Below are positions 8,145 to 16,817 of a stretch of 37,479 nt of DNA, piece by piece. The stretch's first letter is position 1, and each line of letters begins with the position of its first letter. The position numbers were made by a program, and so were the translations under genes. The notes under the pieces were generated by a model. It saw nothing but the letters and a program-made list of their open reading frames with translations, had not been told where the DNA came from and did not search any database. This DNA is from Anaerolineaceae bacterium UBA6133 (lineage in GTDB: Bacteria > Chloroflexota > Anaerolineae > Anaerolineales > Anaerolineaceae). The DNA is taken from positions 1 through 37,479 of the forward strand of contig DIVL01000056.1 in NCBI GenBank assembly GCA_002435825.1, read 5' to 3'.

Positions 8145-8578
8145 GTAAGAAACTTGCCGAATGCTTAAATATAAACAGTCCCCAGGACAATACTATTCTT
8201 GGGAATTCTTGTTTTCCTGCTAAAAAATACGCTCAGTAGTCTCCTAAGCCACCAATTCTGATGAATTTTTGCAATTTTTATGAAGAAATAGCGGCACTGC
8301 AGGACACGGAAAGGATTTTTTTGAGCGCTCGCCGTGATGGGGTTGCTCGTCCTCGCAAGCATCTTTTGCACCTGTACCGCGAATCAGGGTATGGGAATCT
8401 GCCTTTTGTCGATGCTGGCTACCTAATTTCGCAGACTTCCACGCCCCCCTAATTGACAGGACGGAGATTGTTCATCTCATAATCGAACAGGCAGAACAGC
8501 AAATACTAAGGATCACACCTTCAATGGCGGAGACAAAATGGCCTCGTAATTAACCAAAACGCCCTTTGTGATGATCAA
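8145..8578. other. Intergenic region without a supported gene
   Basis: This AT-rich stretch follows the pRiA4b-like gene. Two short open frames exist on opposite strands near 8165-8452, but neither has a ribosome site, good codon use or recognisable similarity. A weak CCCAGG/CTTGGG pairing near 8180-8204 could be a poor terminator. I see nothing firmer. Confidence 0.4.
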
Positions 8579-8617
8579 AAGAGTTCCTTGGATGAAACAG
8601 TCATCCAAGGAACTCTT
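8579..8617 (-). terminator. Strong intrinsic terminator-like hairpin
   Basis: A perfect 17-bp stem (8579-8595 with 8601-8617) closes a 5-nt loop. Read on the minus strand it follows the stop of the two-repeat gene at 8657 by about 40 nt and ends in TTTT. The U-run is short, but the stem is very stable. Confidence 0.75.
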
Positions 8618-8656
8618 CACTTCCGGTCAGGCAGGCCTTGAGCCTGTCCATTCCGT

Positions 8657-9727
8657 TTAGCGGATGATCATCGGCAGGAAAGCATCCAGGGTAGGGACGA
8701 AATCCGATGCAATGACATTGTCAATCCTCCCGCCATCATAACTGGCTATCCCAACCAGGTTTCCCTCTGCTGGCGGAGCCCCGGCACAGGTGTATAGCTG
8801 CATTCCAGTTCCCCCGTTAATGCGAGTCAGCAAAATGGTAACGGTTCTGGCTTCATTTACCCCGATTCTGACATGGGCGTTCGTCACGGGCAAAGTCAGT
8901 GGTGAGAATTCGAGACCAATAGTTCCTCCCGAGCCATTGTTCCCCAAAAAACATCCTATCCAATCAAATGCTGGATCATCATCCTGGTTCTGGAACTTGA
9001 TGTACAGGTTGCTGACCCCCAAGCCATAGTTCAGGATGAACGCAGCTATGTTCGTGCCTCCTGCAGGGTTGACCGCGATGTCACCCTCCACCAGGTTGCC
9101 TGTCACGTTCGTGAAGACGGTCAGACTTGAAGTATCAATCAATCCGCGAGCGGTTTGATCAACGATCGCCATGACACCATTCTTTGTTTCCCAACCAAGC
9201 CCCATGGATCCATTCGGTCGGTTGAACGAGTCCAACCCAAAGACGCGGTTCACACGCACATTATCTATCAAGCCTCCCTGGTAACTTCCAATCCCCACAA
9301 AGGGACCCTCAGCAGTCGGCGCGACATCGCAGACATACGCCTGCGCATCACTGCCGCCATCGATGTTGGTGAACACCAGGGTCACCACCCTCGCTTCATC
9401 TACGTTCACAATCATGTGTGCTGTGGTGAAGGGTGAGCTCAGCGCAAAGAACCCCAGACCAAATTGTGCTCCGTCGCCGCTATTTCCAAGGTAACAGCCT
9501 GCTGTATTGAAACTGCCACCAGCACCGTTATCCTGGACCTTGATGAACAAGTTTTGAGTGCCCGCGCCAAAATCCAACATCAGCACGCTGTACTGGATTG
9601 CCCCGCTTGGGCTAAGCGAGACATCCGCTTCGATCTGATTTGCCCCAATACCACCGTAGATAGCCCGGGCACGATCCGCGATGCCAACTGCCTTCTGGTA
9701 TGATATTAAACTTCGACCCGGAAAGGG
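8657..9727 (-). pseudogene. 5'-truncated two-repeat secreted-type protein (beta-sandwich repeats)
   Basis: The frame encodes two tandem ~155-residue repeats, each with the pattern 'NLFIKVQ / CYLGN / T.AH / EAR.VT / G.G.Y.GG.IDNV'. They look like extracellular beta-sandwich (LamG or adhesin-like) modules. The protein ends in DAFLPMIIR, a short aliphatic-Pro tail. The first usable start is GTG at 9586 (309 aa), but the frame upstream (9587-9727) still reads repeat-like sequence (ADRARAIY, EADVSLSPSG) that aligns with the second repeat, and contains no standard start codon. An in-frame TGA stands at 9728-9730. The beginning of repeat 1, any signal peptide and the start codon are therefore missing. 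I conclude that the 5' end was lost by deletion or frameshift, or that the assembly has an error there. Function is unknown; adhesion or glycan binding is only a guess. Confidence 0.55.
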
Positions 9728-9964
9728 TCACGGTCTTGCTGCTTGACTTGTAAGTTCGATGGATATCGTTAGGATTGGGCTCTTCCGAAGTATTAGCTTT
9801 ATAATCAATATAATAGCATATTTATCCATTAATTCAATGGTTTTTATCAGGAAACTTCAAAAAGAAATTTGCAATAGTCAATTGGGTGAATGTTGAAAGA
9901 CAAAGTCACAGGGGTAATTTTGGAGCAGATAACCGCAGGCGCCTAAAACTCACCGCAAAACGAA

Positions 9965-9993
9965 AAGGGACTGGCATTTAGTGCCAATCCCTT
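9965..9993 (-). terminator. Intrinsic terminator of the SPFH gene
   Basis: Two 12-nt arms (9965-9976 and 9982-9993) pair with one G-U-type mismatch around a 5-nt loop. Read on the minus strand, the stem is followed by TTCGTTTT, and it lies 25 nt after the SPFH stop at 10019. The bases between 9728 and 9964 are AT-rich and hold no gene that I can support. Confidence 0.75.
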
Positions 9994-10018
9994 CGCTTCG
10001 TTTCTTGTAACTACAGTT

Positions 10019-12004
10019 TTATGCTTGAGGCGCCTGGCTATCTAGCGGGGCTTTCTTTTCCATCAAGCTTTGCCTGATTTCTTCTTTCAGCCGGTCAGTT
10101 TCCTCGCTGGGCTGCCGCTTCGCGGCGCTCACTTCGAGGTTCAGCTTATCCGAAAGCAATAGGGTAAGCAATCCTTCCATGATGCTGCTGCCGCTCGCGC
10201 CGCTCTCACCGCCGCCGCCCACCACCACTCTTGGCACCACATCCACGCGGGATTGCTGCACAGCTTCCGCAAAGCGGTTCATAACCTGCTGGGTCACCTG
10301 GTACTGCGGACCGCCATAAGCGGCGACCTGCTCTTCTGTGGCGATAGCCTGGGCAATACCGGTACGGGCAATTTTCTCGGCTTCAGCCTCCGCAAGTGTG
10401 CGGATTTGGGCGGCTTGCTGCACAGCTCTGGCATAATCGGCCTTTCCCTGGTTGGAAAGCACGGTAATGCTCACCTCGGACTCGGTGATGTTGCGCTGCT
10501 GCTCTGCGCGAGCCTGGGCTTCACGTAGTTCTCTTTCCTTTTGTGCAGCAACTTGCTGGCGCTGGAAGGTTTCGATTTGTTCCACCGCTATCTGCCGCGA
10601 GCGCAGCTGGTTAAGAATGATCTCCATATTCTTGTCATCGCCTGCTGTCGTCGGCGTGCCAATCAGCACTTCCTCCAGCTCCAGGTTGTAATGCAGGAAT
10701 TTATCTTTCATCTCCTGGCTGGACTGGCGTTGGATTTCGTTGCGCTCATGGATGAGTTCGATCAGGGTGCGAGTTTGTCCAATGTTTTTGAAGTACGCCG
10801 ACACCATCGGGTCGAGGGTCTGCTCCACCAGTTTCTTGACATCGCCAAAGCGCTGCACCACGAGCGGAGCTTTCTGGTAATCAATATGAATGACAACCGA
10901 AAGCGGCAGAGAGGGCTCAAAAGCATCTTTGGTGATCAGAGAGACTTCTGAAAGATTTTCATCCAAATTATGGGAACCCACCTCGGACTTAATCCACTTG
11001 AGGATGATATTGGTAGTTGGTACCATCACCACTTTCCCTGCATAGGTATTGAACGCGTATTTGCCTGGCAAGAGCGGGTCACTCCAAACCCCGCGGCTGC
11101 CTGTGCTGACCAACTCACCGTGGCGGTAATCCAAACCGGAAAGGTCTTCGCTGAGTTTGCCCGTGTAAGACACCACCACGCCCACAAAACCAACCTCGAC
11201 GACTGTTTTTTGGATCATTTCCACGGTGGCAAAGAGTCGGTTGAGGTAATAAGTGCCTTCCACCAAAACCTGCAGTTGACGCCCGCGCAAACCCGAGGCG
11301 TTGATAAACCTGTCTGGCATCTGGAAATTGTTATGATAGGTCACGCTGTCAGTCATGTCGGAGCCGACAATTGGCGCGATAATCTCACCAGATGGCAGTG
11401 AAGGTCCATCATGCACGGTCACAATCCCAATCATGTCGTCCAAGTCCTTGATAACTACGGGGGTAAAACCTTTGCGTTCTCTGATGACCGAGGTCATGCT
11501 TTCGATGACCATCTGATCATCCTTGCTAAGGGGGAGGTAATAGACCCGTTCTTCAGTAATGACCACAAACTGCGCCAGGTTGATGGCGTAAGTACCTTCG
11601 CGCAGGATCTGCCTCTGCGGACCGCGCTGACCGCCGTGGGTCAAAAAGTCCGTCACATCTTGAAAATCATGTGCGGTAATATTGGATGCCAGGACCTGCA
11701 TGGCGCTCAGAGGCTCACCGTCACGCGCGAAAACATATCCGATTTTACCCTGGGCGATGGTCACCAGGGGGGAAATGAGCACCCGGTATTGAAAGGGCAT
11801 CAGGAAGTGCAAACCACCGCGGAGAACGTTGGGCTGATAACCCGCTTCCCCATTCAGAGCGATGAAGCCCGATTTGAGAGAGCGGCGCCCGAAACGCTTT
11901 TCGACGATTCCGATGCGGTTATTGGGAATGAAGCGTATGCCGGAAATTACAGACAGTAGCACCAACACGCCCACGATGAGCGGTACGAGAATATTATTAG
12001 GCAT
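10019..12004 (-). CDS. SPFH/Band-7 (flotillin-like) membrane protein
   Basis: This 661-aa protein has one N-terminal membrane helix (about residues 5-24) and then IPNNRIGIVEKRFG, a typical SPFH entry strand. A long SPFH region follows with a second Band-7-like segment around LPLSVVIHIDYQKAPLVVQRFG. Next come an Ala/Glu/Gln-rich coiled coil (roughly 470-570: EAQARAEQQRNITESE, RTLAEAEAEKIARTG) and a flexible Gly/Ser-rich tail. This is the flotillin plan: a membrane-anchored scaffold that oligomerises in lipid microdomains. It may influence membrane fluidity or protease access, but its partner here is unknown, and no NfeD gene is adjacent. AAGGAG precedes the ATG at 12004. Upstream lies the left copy of the large direct repeat, which probably contains its promoter. 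A hairpin terminator follows the stop. Confidence 0.9.
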   Translation of the reverse strand: MPNNILVPLIVGVLVLLSVISGIRFIPNNRIGIVEKRFGRRSLKSGFIALNGEAGYQPNVLRGGLHFLMPFQYRVLISPLVTIAQGKIGYVFARDGEPLSAMQVLASNITAHDFQDVTDFLTHGGQRGPQRQILREGTYAINLAQFVVITEERVYYLPLSKDDQMVIESMTSVIRERKGFTPVVIKDLDDMIGIVTVHDGPSLPSGEIIAPIVGSDMTDSVTYHNNFQMPDRFINASGLRGRQLQVLVEGTYYLNRLFATVEMIQKTVVEVGFVGVVVSYTGKLSEDLSGLDYRHGELVSTGSRGVWSDPLLPGKYAFNTYAGKVVMVPTTNIILKWIKSEVGSHNLDENLSEVSLITKDAFEPSLPLSVVIHIDYQKAPLVVQRFGDVKKLVEQTLDPMVSAYFKNIGQTRTLIELIHERNEIQRQSSQEMKDKFLHYNLELEEVLIGTPTTAGDDKNMEIILNQLRSRQIAVEQIETFQRQQVAAQKERELREAQARAEQQRNITESEVSITVLSNQGKADYARAVQQAAQIRTLAEAEAEKIARTGIAQAIATEEQVAAYGGPQYQVTQQVMNRFAEAVQQSRVDVVPRVVVGGGGESGASGSSIMEGLLTLLLSDKLNLEVSAAKRQPSEETDRLKEEIRQSLMEKKAPLDSQAPQA

Positions 12005-12022
12005 TGTATCTCCTTGAGAATG

Positions 12023-12220
12023 TTTACTACATTGAACGCTTTTAGTCTACATCCTCTCACAAGGAAATACTATCGATAATATAAGCTTTGCTGTGCAAAA
12101 CATGCATGATGCAAAATAGCGCCCCGCTCCATTTTTTGTGCATTCTCCCGATCAAGGAATTGACGCATTTGAAAAATTATCCCCGCAAGACTCTCCCGCA
12201 TCGTCCTGCACGGTGGTAAT
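12023..12220. repeat. Left copy of a ~197-bp direct repeat flanking the sugar operon
   Basis: This 198-bp segment aligns with 33091-33286 in the same orientation. The part from 12031 to about 12126 is nearly identical to its partner: I count two substitutions (G/A near 12090 and T/A near 12103). The remaining ~95 bp are clearly related but more diverged, at about three quarters identity by eye with small indels. It lies between the SPFH start (12004) and the GH35 stop (12248), and it must contain the SPFH promoter or leader. Together with the small spacers it fills the 243-bp intergenic gap; no gene is present in it. Confidence 0.92.
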
Positions 12221-12247
12221 TCTTCAAATACGGCAAGATGGTTGGGC

Positions 12248-14563
12248 TTACACCCTGCTCAGCACAATTTTCCCATCCATCGCGTGCAAACGCACCCGCT
12301 CGACCCCTGCGGTTTTTTCCATCACTTCTGCGCCTTCACAGCGGTATCCGCGCAACGTCAACCCGGCATCGAACTGGTCCTGCGCGGCTTTCAGCGTGAT
12401 GGTCAGGTCTTCGCGCACCACCTCGCGGATTTCTGCGCTGGCATAATCCAGGCGCACGTCCGGCGCAAGCTGCCAGCCCAGCGGTAGAATTGCTCCGCGG
12501 CGGGCAGGCAGGCAGACCGGACTGCTACCAAAGAGCGGCTTGCTGGCAAACTTGATCACGCTGGCAATCGGGTCGTCCTGATAGTTGCTGACGAACAGGA
12601 AGCTGCCGCGCTCGCCGACGCTCAGGCGTGTGTCGGCCCATTCGTTGGTTTCAAACAGTGCCGGGCAACCCATCTTCAGCGCCATCTGGTTGACAACATC
12701 GCTGTCTTCGAGCGTGAAAGCACCAAAGGCCGCGCCAAACACCAGCGCCTTGCCTGAGCCCAGCGATTTGATGAAGCCCACCACGCGACCGTCGTCATGC
12801 GATGCGATAACTTCGTCAAAGCTGCCCGCATAGGTCTGCATGAACGAAACCGGGATATCGACATACTGAAAGGCATTGATCTCGTTATACGAAAAGGGCG
12901 CGTCATCCTCAATCTGGCGCAGGTCGAGTGCGTCCTTGAGGATTGTGCAGGGCTGACCCATAAAATCCTGCTCGCATATGCGCCCGGCCAGCACCAATTT
13001 GCCGCCGCCGGCCACATAATCCACCAGCTTTTGCTGTGTGGCAGCGTCGCATTGTTTCTCCATCATCACCCACAGCAGCGGCGTACGCGCCGGGTTCAGC
13101 GGCGCGCTGGTCAGTTCCAGCGCGTCAAACGGGCGGTGGCTAAGTGCCAACCCACGGGCCAGGAAATCGAACAGCACCGTGTCGCGCTGGTGGGTGATGA
13201 TGTTGGTGGCCATTTTGGTGGCTGTGTTGTGCACCTCGGTCTTAAAATAATCCAGCAGGTACCCGATGGTGGTCACGGTTTTGGGCTGTGCCAGAACCAG
13301 GTCAACGCCGTAGGCGTTTAACGTGCTGGAAAGTTGCGGGTAGCGGAAGTAATGCCGACGCAGCGTGCCATCCTTGCGGACCGGATGACCCCATTCGTGC
13401 CGCTTGACCGGGCTGAGCACCGGGTCGTTTTCGCCATCGCAGAACAGGTAATGGTTGACCGCGCGCAGGCCGTTGGAAATGCATAGCCGGCTATACAGGT
13501 CATTGAAAGACGACTGCCGGTTGCTGTGATCCTGGCATCCGCCAGCCTGGAACTCAATAGAAAACAGCGGTTGATCGGGGTTTTGAACTGCCTTGATCAT
13601 CTCGTTCACCAGCAGTAGCTGGTGATAGTTGCCTTCGCCGATGACATCCGGGTACACGTCGGTGGCGCTGATCATATCGTCCATGCGAATCACGTCGATC
13701 AACTGTGAAATGCCAATCGGGAAGGTCTTGCCGCCGTTGGCAAAGCCGTGAATGTTGATCACCTCCGGTACCTCCAGCCCGTTGGCACGCGCTTCCTTGC
13801 GCAGGAATTCGGTGTACTCGCGCAGGTAGATGCGATAAAAATCCTTGTAATCCTCAAGCCCCTGGGCCGCGCAGGGATGCGCGGGAATGCTGAGTGCGTC
13901 GCGTAGCGTATCAGCCAGCGATCCTCCAGGGTAGCGTTCAAGAGCCGCATCGCCGTAACGCGCCCGCACATAGGCCGCCATCCGCGCCAGCGTATCCGGG
14001 TTGACGTCCAGCATGTTGCGAACCCACTGGATCATCCCCATTTCATTATCAAGCTGCACCATGATGATTTTGCCGCCGTGGGTGATTTGGCGCGGCGTCA
14101 GCACCTCAAACACCGCCTGGTACCAACGGGCCACACAAGACAGGTAGTCAGGATGCTGGTAGCTGACAAAGTCCTTGACGGGCTCACCGCGGTTGACAAC
14201 CGCCACCTGCGGATAATGGCTGAGAACCCACGGGGGAATGCCCTCGTCGATCGTCTCAGCATTAATGTACGGCCCCGGTCGGGCGATGATCCACAGGCCC
14301 ATCTCCGCCGCCAGGTCCAAAAAGCCGGCCAGGTCGCGCATCGGGTGGCTGTGCCCGTCCAGGTCTGTCATACCTTCTTCCACCTGGTGCCACAGCCAGG
14401 GAATGTAAGAAGCAACCGCATTAAATCCGGCCGATTTCAACAAATCCAGGCGCTGGCGCCATTCTGCCCTGGGGGTGCGAAAATAATGAAATTCGCCCGA
14501 CTGAATCAACACCGGTTGTCCATCCAGCCAGAACTGGCCATTCTTTGCATAAAATTTGCTCAT
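12248..14563 (-). CDS. GH35-family glycosidase, possibly acting on beta-1,2-glucooligosaccharides
   Basis: This 771-aa protein has no signal peptide and is therefore cytoplasmic. The N-terminal TIM barrel begins FWLDGQPVLIQSGEFHYFR and shows GFNAVASYIPW and IARPGPYINAE, all typical of GH35. The acid/base is Glu174 in VQLDNEMG, and the nucleophile candidate is Glu337 in FSIEFQAGG. The C-terminal half holds a beta-trefoil-like or GATase-like part (TPLLWVMMEKQCD...GGGKLVLAGR) and beta-sandwich strands. GH35 is mostly beta-galactosidase, but a GH35 enzyme from Ignavibacterium album acts as a beta-1,2-glucosyltransferase. Two GH144-type genes lie upstream here, so a beta-1,2-glucosidic substrate fits better than lactose-type galactosides. 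It is the last gene of the operon, 3 nt after the previous stop. No clear terminator follows. Confidence 0.88.
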   Translation of the reverse strand: MSKFYAKNGQFWLDGQPVLIQSGEFHYFRTPRAEWRQRLDLLKSAGFNAVASYIPWLWHQVEEGMTDLDGHSHPMRDLAGFLDLAAEMGLWIIARPGPYINAETIDEGIPPWVLSHYPQVAVVNRGEPVKDFVSYQHPDYLSCVARWYQAVFEVLTPRQITHGGKIIMVQLDNEMGMIQWVRNMLDVNPDTLARMAAYVRARYGDAALERYPGGSLADTLRDALSIPAHPCAAQGLEDYKDFYRIYLREYTEFLRKEARANGLEVPEVINIHGFANGGKTFPIGISQLIDVIRMDDMISATDVYPDVIGEGNYHQLLLVNEMIKAVQNPDQPLFSIEFQAGGCQDHSNRQSSFNDLYSRLCISNGLRAVNHYLFCDGENDPVLSPVKRHEWGHPVRKDGTLRRHYFRYPQLSSTLNAYGVDLVLAQPKTVTTIGYLLDYFKTEVHNTATKMATNIITHQRDTVLFDFLARGLALSHRPFDALELTSAPLNPARTPLLWVMMEKQCDAATQQKLVDYVAGGGKLVLAGRICEQDFMGQPCTILKDALDLRQIEDDAPFSYNEINAFQYVDIPVSFMQTYAGSFDEVIASHDDGRVVGFIKSLGSGKALVFGAAFGAFTLEDSDVVNQMALKMGCPALFETNEWADTRLSVGERGSFLFVSNYQDDPIASVIKFASKPLFGSSPVCLPARRGAILPLGWQLAPDVRLDYASAEIREVVREDLTITLKAAQDQFDAGLTLRGYRCEGAEVMEKTAGVERVRLHAMDGKIVLSRV

Positions 14564-14566
14564 GCG

Positions 14567-15802
14567 TTAAACTCCTGATTTTTTGGTAAATTGCAATATT
14601 GCCAGCGATTTTTGAATCAGGTCGCTGTCGGTGTAGGTCTTCCAGACCATCCCACTAAGATAATTGTCGATCATGATCATCGAACAACCCTTGTCGATGC
14701 CGTACAGCGAGGTGCTATACCACGCTGGATTCACATCAAGGTTGTAGGCGTCGGAAAAGCCGAAGTTTCCCCAGGTGCGCGGTTGCTGGTGATAGAGATA
14801 ATCGGTCAGCGCCAGTGTTTCTTCCGGGATGAAGGGCAGGCAGCCAAGCGCGGCGTAAATGGAAATCGTGCCATCGTGACAGGGCTCGCTCTTGCTGGGA
14901 GGGCTGCCGTAAACGCCATAACCGCGCGGGCAGTCACCCGCGCTTAGCCCCCAGCTATTGGCGTGATAGGTCTTAAACTTATCCGAGTTCTCGATGCAAA
15001 AACTGCGGTCGGCCAGCGCCGCCTGACGCGTATTCTCAAACCAGTCCACACCGTCCGGATCCAAGTAGCTGCCAAAATCCATCCAGGCTTCGCTGAACAG
15101 GTAGGCAAACAGGCTGCCACCGGGAATGAAGATGACCGGTTTGCCTTGGTAAAAAACGGTGTCGCGCGAGAAGCCAGCGTATAACCGTCGGGCTGTTTCG
15201 GGGGCGACAAACGGCGCGGCCTGCAGGTACATCATCTTCTGCTCGGCCGACATATTCCACTGCGAGATAAAGCCAGGCTCGCCTTCCACGTAGTCGCCGT
15301 GCCGGTCGGGGTTATAGGCCATGTGAAAGAGCATCCGACCGTCGCGTTCAAACACCAACCAGTTCCAGTCCACCCTCTCCAGCAATCGGCTCGCCAGTTC
15401 CTGAATATCCGCATCCTGGAAGTAGGCTGCCGCGGTGATCACCCCGTTCAGGCAAATGGCCGTATCGATGGTCGAATACTCGCAGGCCTTGTACCGCAAA
15501 CCTGTGCGGATATCGAGATAGTGGGCAAAAAAGCCGCGGTGGTGGCTGACACGCTCGTTCAACGTGCGCAGCGTCCCGCGCGTGATCTCGACTGCCTGCT
15601 GCGCGTCGAGGTAGCCGCGTGCATGCCCGATCACCCATGCAGTCAGCGCAAATCCGGTCGAGGCGATGGAAGCGAGCTGCGGATTCTTCGTCGAATCAAC
15701 GGTCAAACCAAAGCCCTGGCTGCCCTTTTCGATGTTGGTGTTATTTAGGTAAAACTCGACCGACCCCCTCAACTCAGATTCGATAATTTCTGAAACACGC
15801 AT
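14567..15802 (-). CDS. GH144-type glucanase (putative glucoamylase-like domain), cytoplasmic
   Basis: This 411-aa single-domain (alpha/alpha)6 enzyme matches the PF10091/GH144 pattern: GFALTAWVIG, a GFFAHYLDIRTGLR segment followed by STIDTAICLNG, AEQKMMYLQAA, AWMDFGSYLD, WFENTRQAALADRSF, NSWGLSAGDCPRGYGVYGSPP, and the terminal GIDKGCSMIMIDNYLSGMVW. The Glu in the AEQ.MMY element sits where I expect the acid. The family cuts beta-1,2-glucan as endo-enzymes or as sophorose-releasing exo-enzymes. No signal peptide is present, unlike its paralogue at 16818-18173, so it probably trims imported oligosaccharides. I prefer ATG 15802 over GTG 15808 because a GAAGAG ribosome site is correctly spaced for it. 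It follows the LacI gene by 31 nt and precedes GH35 by 3 nt. Confidence 0.85.
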   Translation of the reverse strand: MRVSEIIESELRGSVEFYLNNTNIEKGSQGFGLTVDSTKNPQLASIASTGFALTAWVIGHARGYLDAQQAVEITRGTLRTLNERVSHHRGFFAHYLDIRTGLRYKACEYSTIDTAICLNGVITAAAYFQDADIQELASRLLERVDWNWLVFERDGRMLFHMAYNPDRHGDYVEGEPGFISQWNMSAEQKMMYLQAAPFVAPETARRLYAGFSRDTVFYQGKPVIFIPGGSLFAYLFSEAWMDFGSYLDPDGVDWFENTRQAALADRSFCIENSDKFKTYHANSWGLSAGDCPRGYGVYGSPPSKSEPCHDGTISIYAALGCLPFIPEETLALTDYLYHQQPRTWGNFGFSDAYNLDVNPAWYSTSLYGIDKGCSMIMIDNYLSGMVWKTYTDSDLIQKSLAILQFTKKSGV

Positions 15803-15833
15803 AAACACTCTTCGCTTTTTCTGGTGTGATATC

Positions 15834-16802
15834 TCAATGCTTTGCCGAAGATTCGCGCGGAATCAATTTAACGGGCATGCGATATAGAGGAAAAGGTGTG
15901 TCATGATCGAGAAAGTCGATCAGCCAGGTCGCGGCCAGCGACCCCCAATAAAACCGCGGCGCGCCAATTGTCGTCAGGCTTGGATGCCTAAATTTTGAAA
16001 TCTGCACATCGTCAAATCCCACTACCGCAATATCTCGCGGCGCGATTAATTGGTGATTTTCCATCGCCCGCAGAAATCCTAGCGCCATCTGATCGTTAGC
16101 GCAAAAGACCGCTTCAGGGATATTTTTGGATTCAATAATCGTATTGGCGATTTCATAGCCTGACTCCTCGGTAAAATTGCCGTCAAAAACGGGAACGGAC
16201 AGCCCGTGCTGTTGGCTTTCTTCCAGAAAGGCATTCATACGCTCAGCGTTGTCAAGAGAATCGCTGGCGCCGGCAATGTAAAAGATTTTTCGCAATCCCT
16301 GGTCATACAGGTGGTGAAACGCCTCCTTTACGCCAGACTGGTTGTCAAGCAACAGTGGAAAAACATAATCTGCCTCCAGACGGCGGTCCAGCACGACAAT
16401 GGGGTAGCCCTTGGTGGCGAGCTTGAGGATGGTCTCGTTTTTTACCTTGACATCGAACACGATGGCGCCGTCGACCTGGCGTTGCCCGAGGATGTGGCGC
16501 TTCGACCGGCTCTCGGGGCACACGATTAATTCGTAATCCGTCTTCAAGACGGCATCGTGAATGCCCTCCAGGATGTCTTCGTAGAAGGAGCCCCCAAAAC
16601 GGGTGATAAAAACCCCAATGATATTCGTCTTGCGCTTTTTGAGGTTACGAGCAAACGCGTTGGCGTGATAATTCAGCTCTTCGGCAGCCTGTAAAACGCG
16701 CTGGCGGGTGGCCTCGCTGATGGTGCCGACGCCGTTCAACGCGTAGGATGCCGAAGTGACGCTCACTTTTGCCCGATTGGCAACATCCTTGATCGTGGTC
16801 AT
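15834..16802 (-). CDS. LacI-family transcriptional regulator
   Basis: This 322-aa protein has the full LacI plan. The N-terminal helix-turn-helix is TTIKDVANRAKVSVTSASYALNG (about 2-24), the hinge helix is ANAFARNLKKRK, and a periplasmic-binding-protein-like sensor domain runs from IIGVFITRFGG to FPLYRMPVKLIPRES. Conserved anchors are AVFCANDQMALGFLRAM, DIAVVGFDDVQISK and a SLTTIGAP segment. It sits inside the operon (15 nt after GH144, 31 nt before the second GH144), so it is autoregulated from the operon promoter. The natural target is the perfect GTGAAACGTTTCAC palindrome at 33033-33046, some 16 kb upstream at the operon start. The ligand is probably a sugar or oligosaccharide from the pathway, but is not deducible. 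Confidence 0.95.
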   Translation of the reverse strand: MTTIKDVANRAKVSVTSASYALNGVGTISEATRQRVLQAAEELNYHANAFARNLKKRKTNIIGVFITRFGGSFYEDILEGIHDAVLKTDYELIVCPESRSKRHILGQRQVDGAIVFDVKVKNETILKLATKGYPIVVLDRRLEADYVFPLLLDNQSGVKEAFHHLYDQGLRKIFYIAGASDSLDNAERMNAFLEESQQHGLSVPVFDGNFTEESGYEIANTIIESKNIPEAVFCANDQMALGFLRAMENHQLIAPRDIAVVGFDDVQISKFRHPSLTTIGAPRFYWGSLAATWLIDFLDHDTPFPLYRMPVKLIPRESSAKH

Positions 16803-16817
16803 TCCGTATTGCGACTC

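Noticed and set aside
8176..8204. A terminator after the pRiA4b-like gene
   Set aside because: Only about six base pairs can form and the T-run is interrupted.
8261..8452. A 63-codon plus-strand frame, and a 68-codon minus-strand frame at 8165-8371
   Set aside because: They overlap each other on opposite strands, lack ribosome sites and give no recognisable protein.
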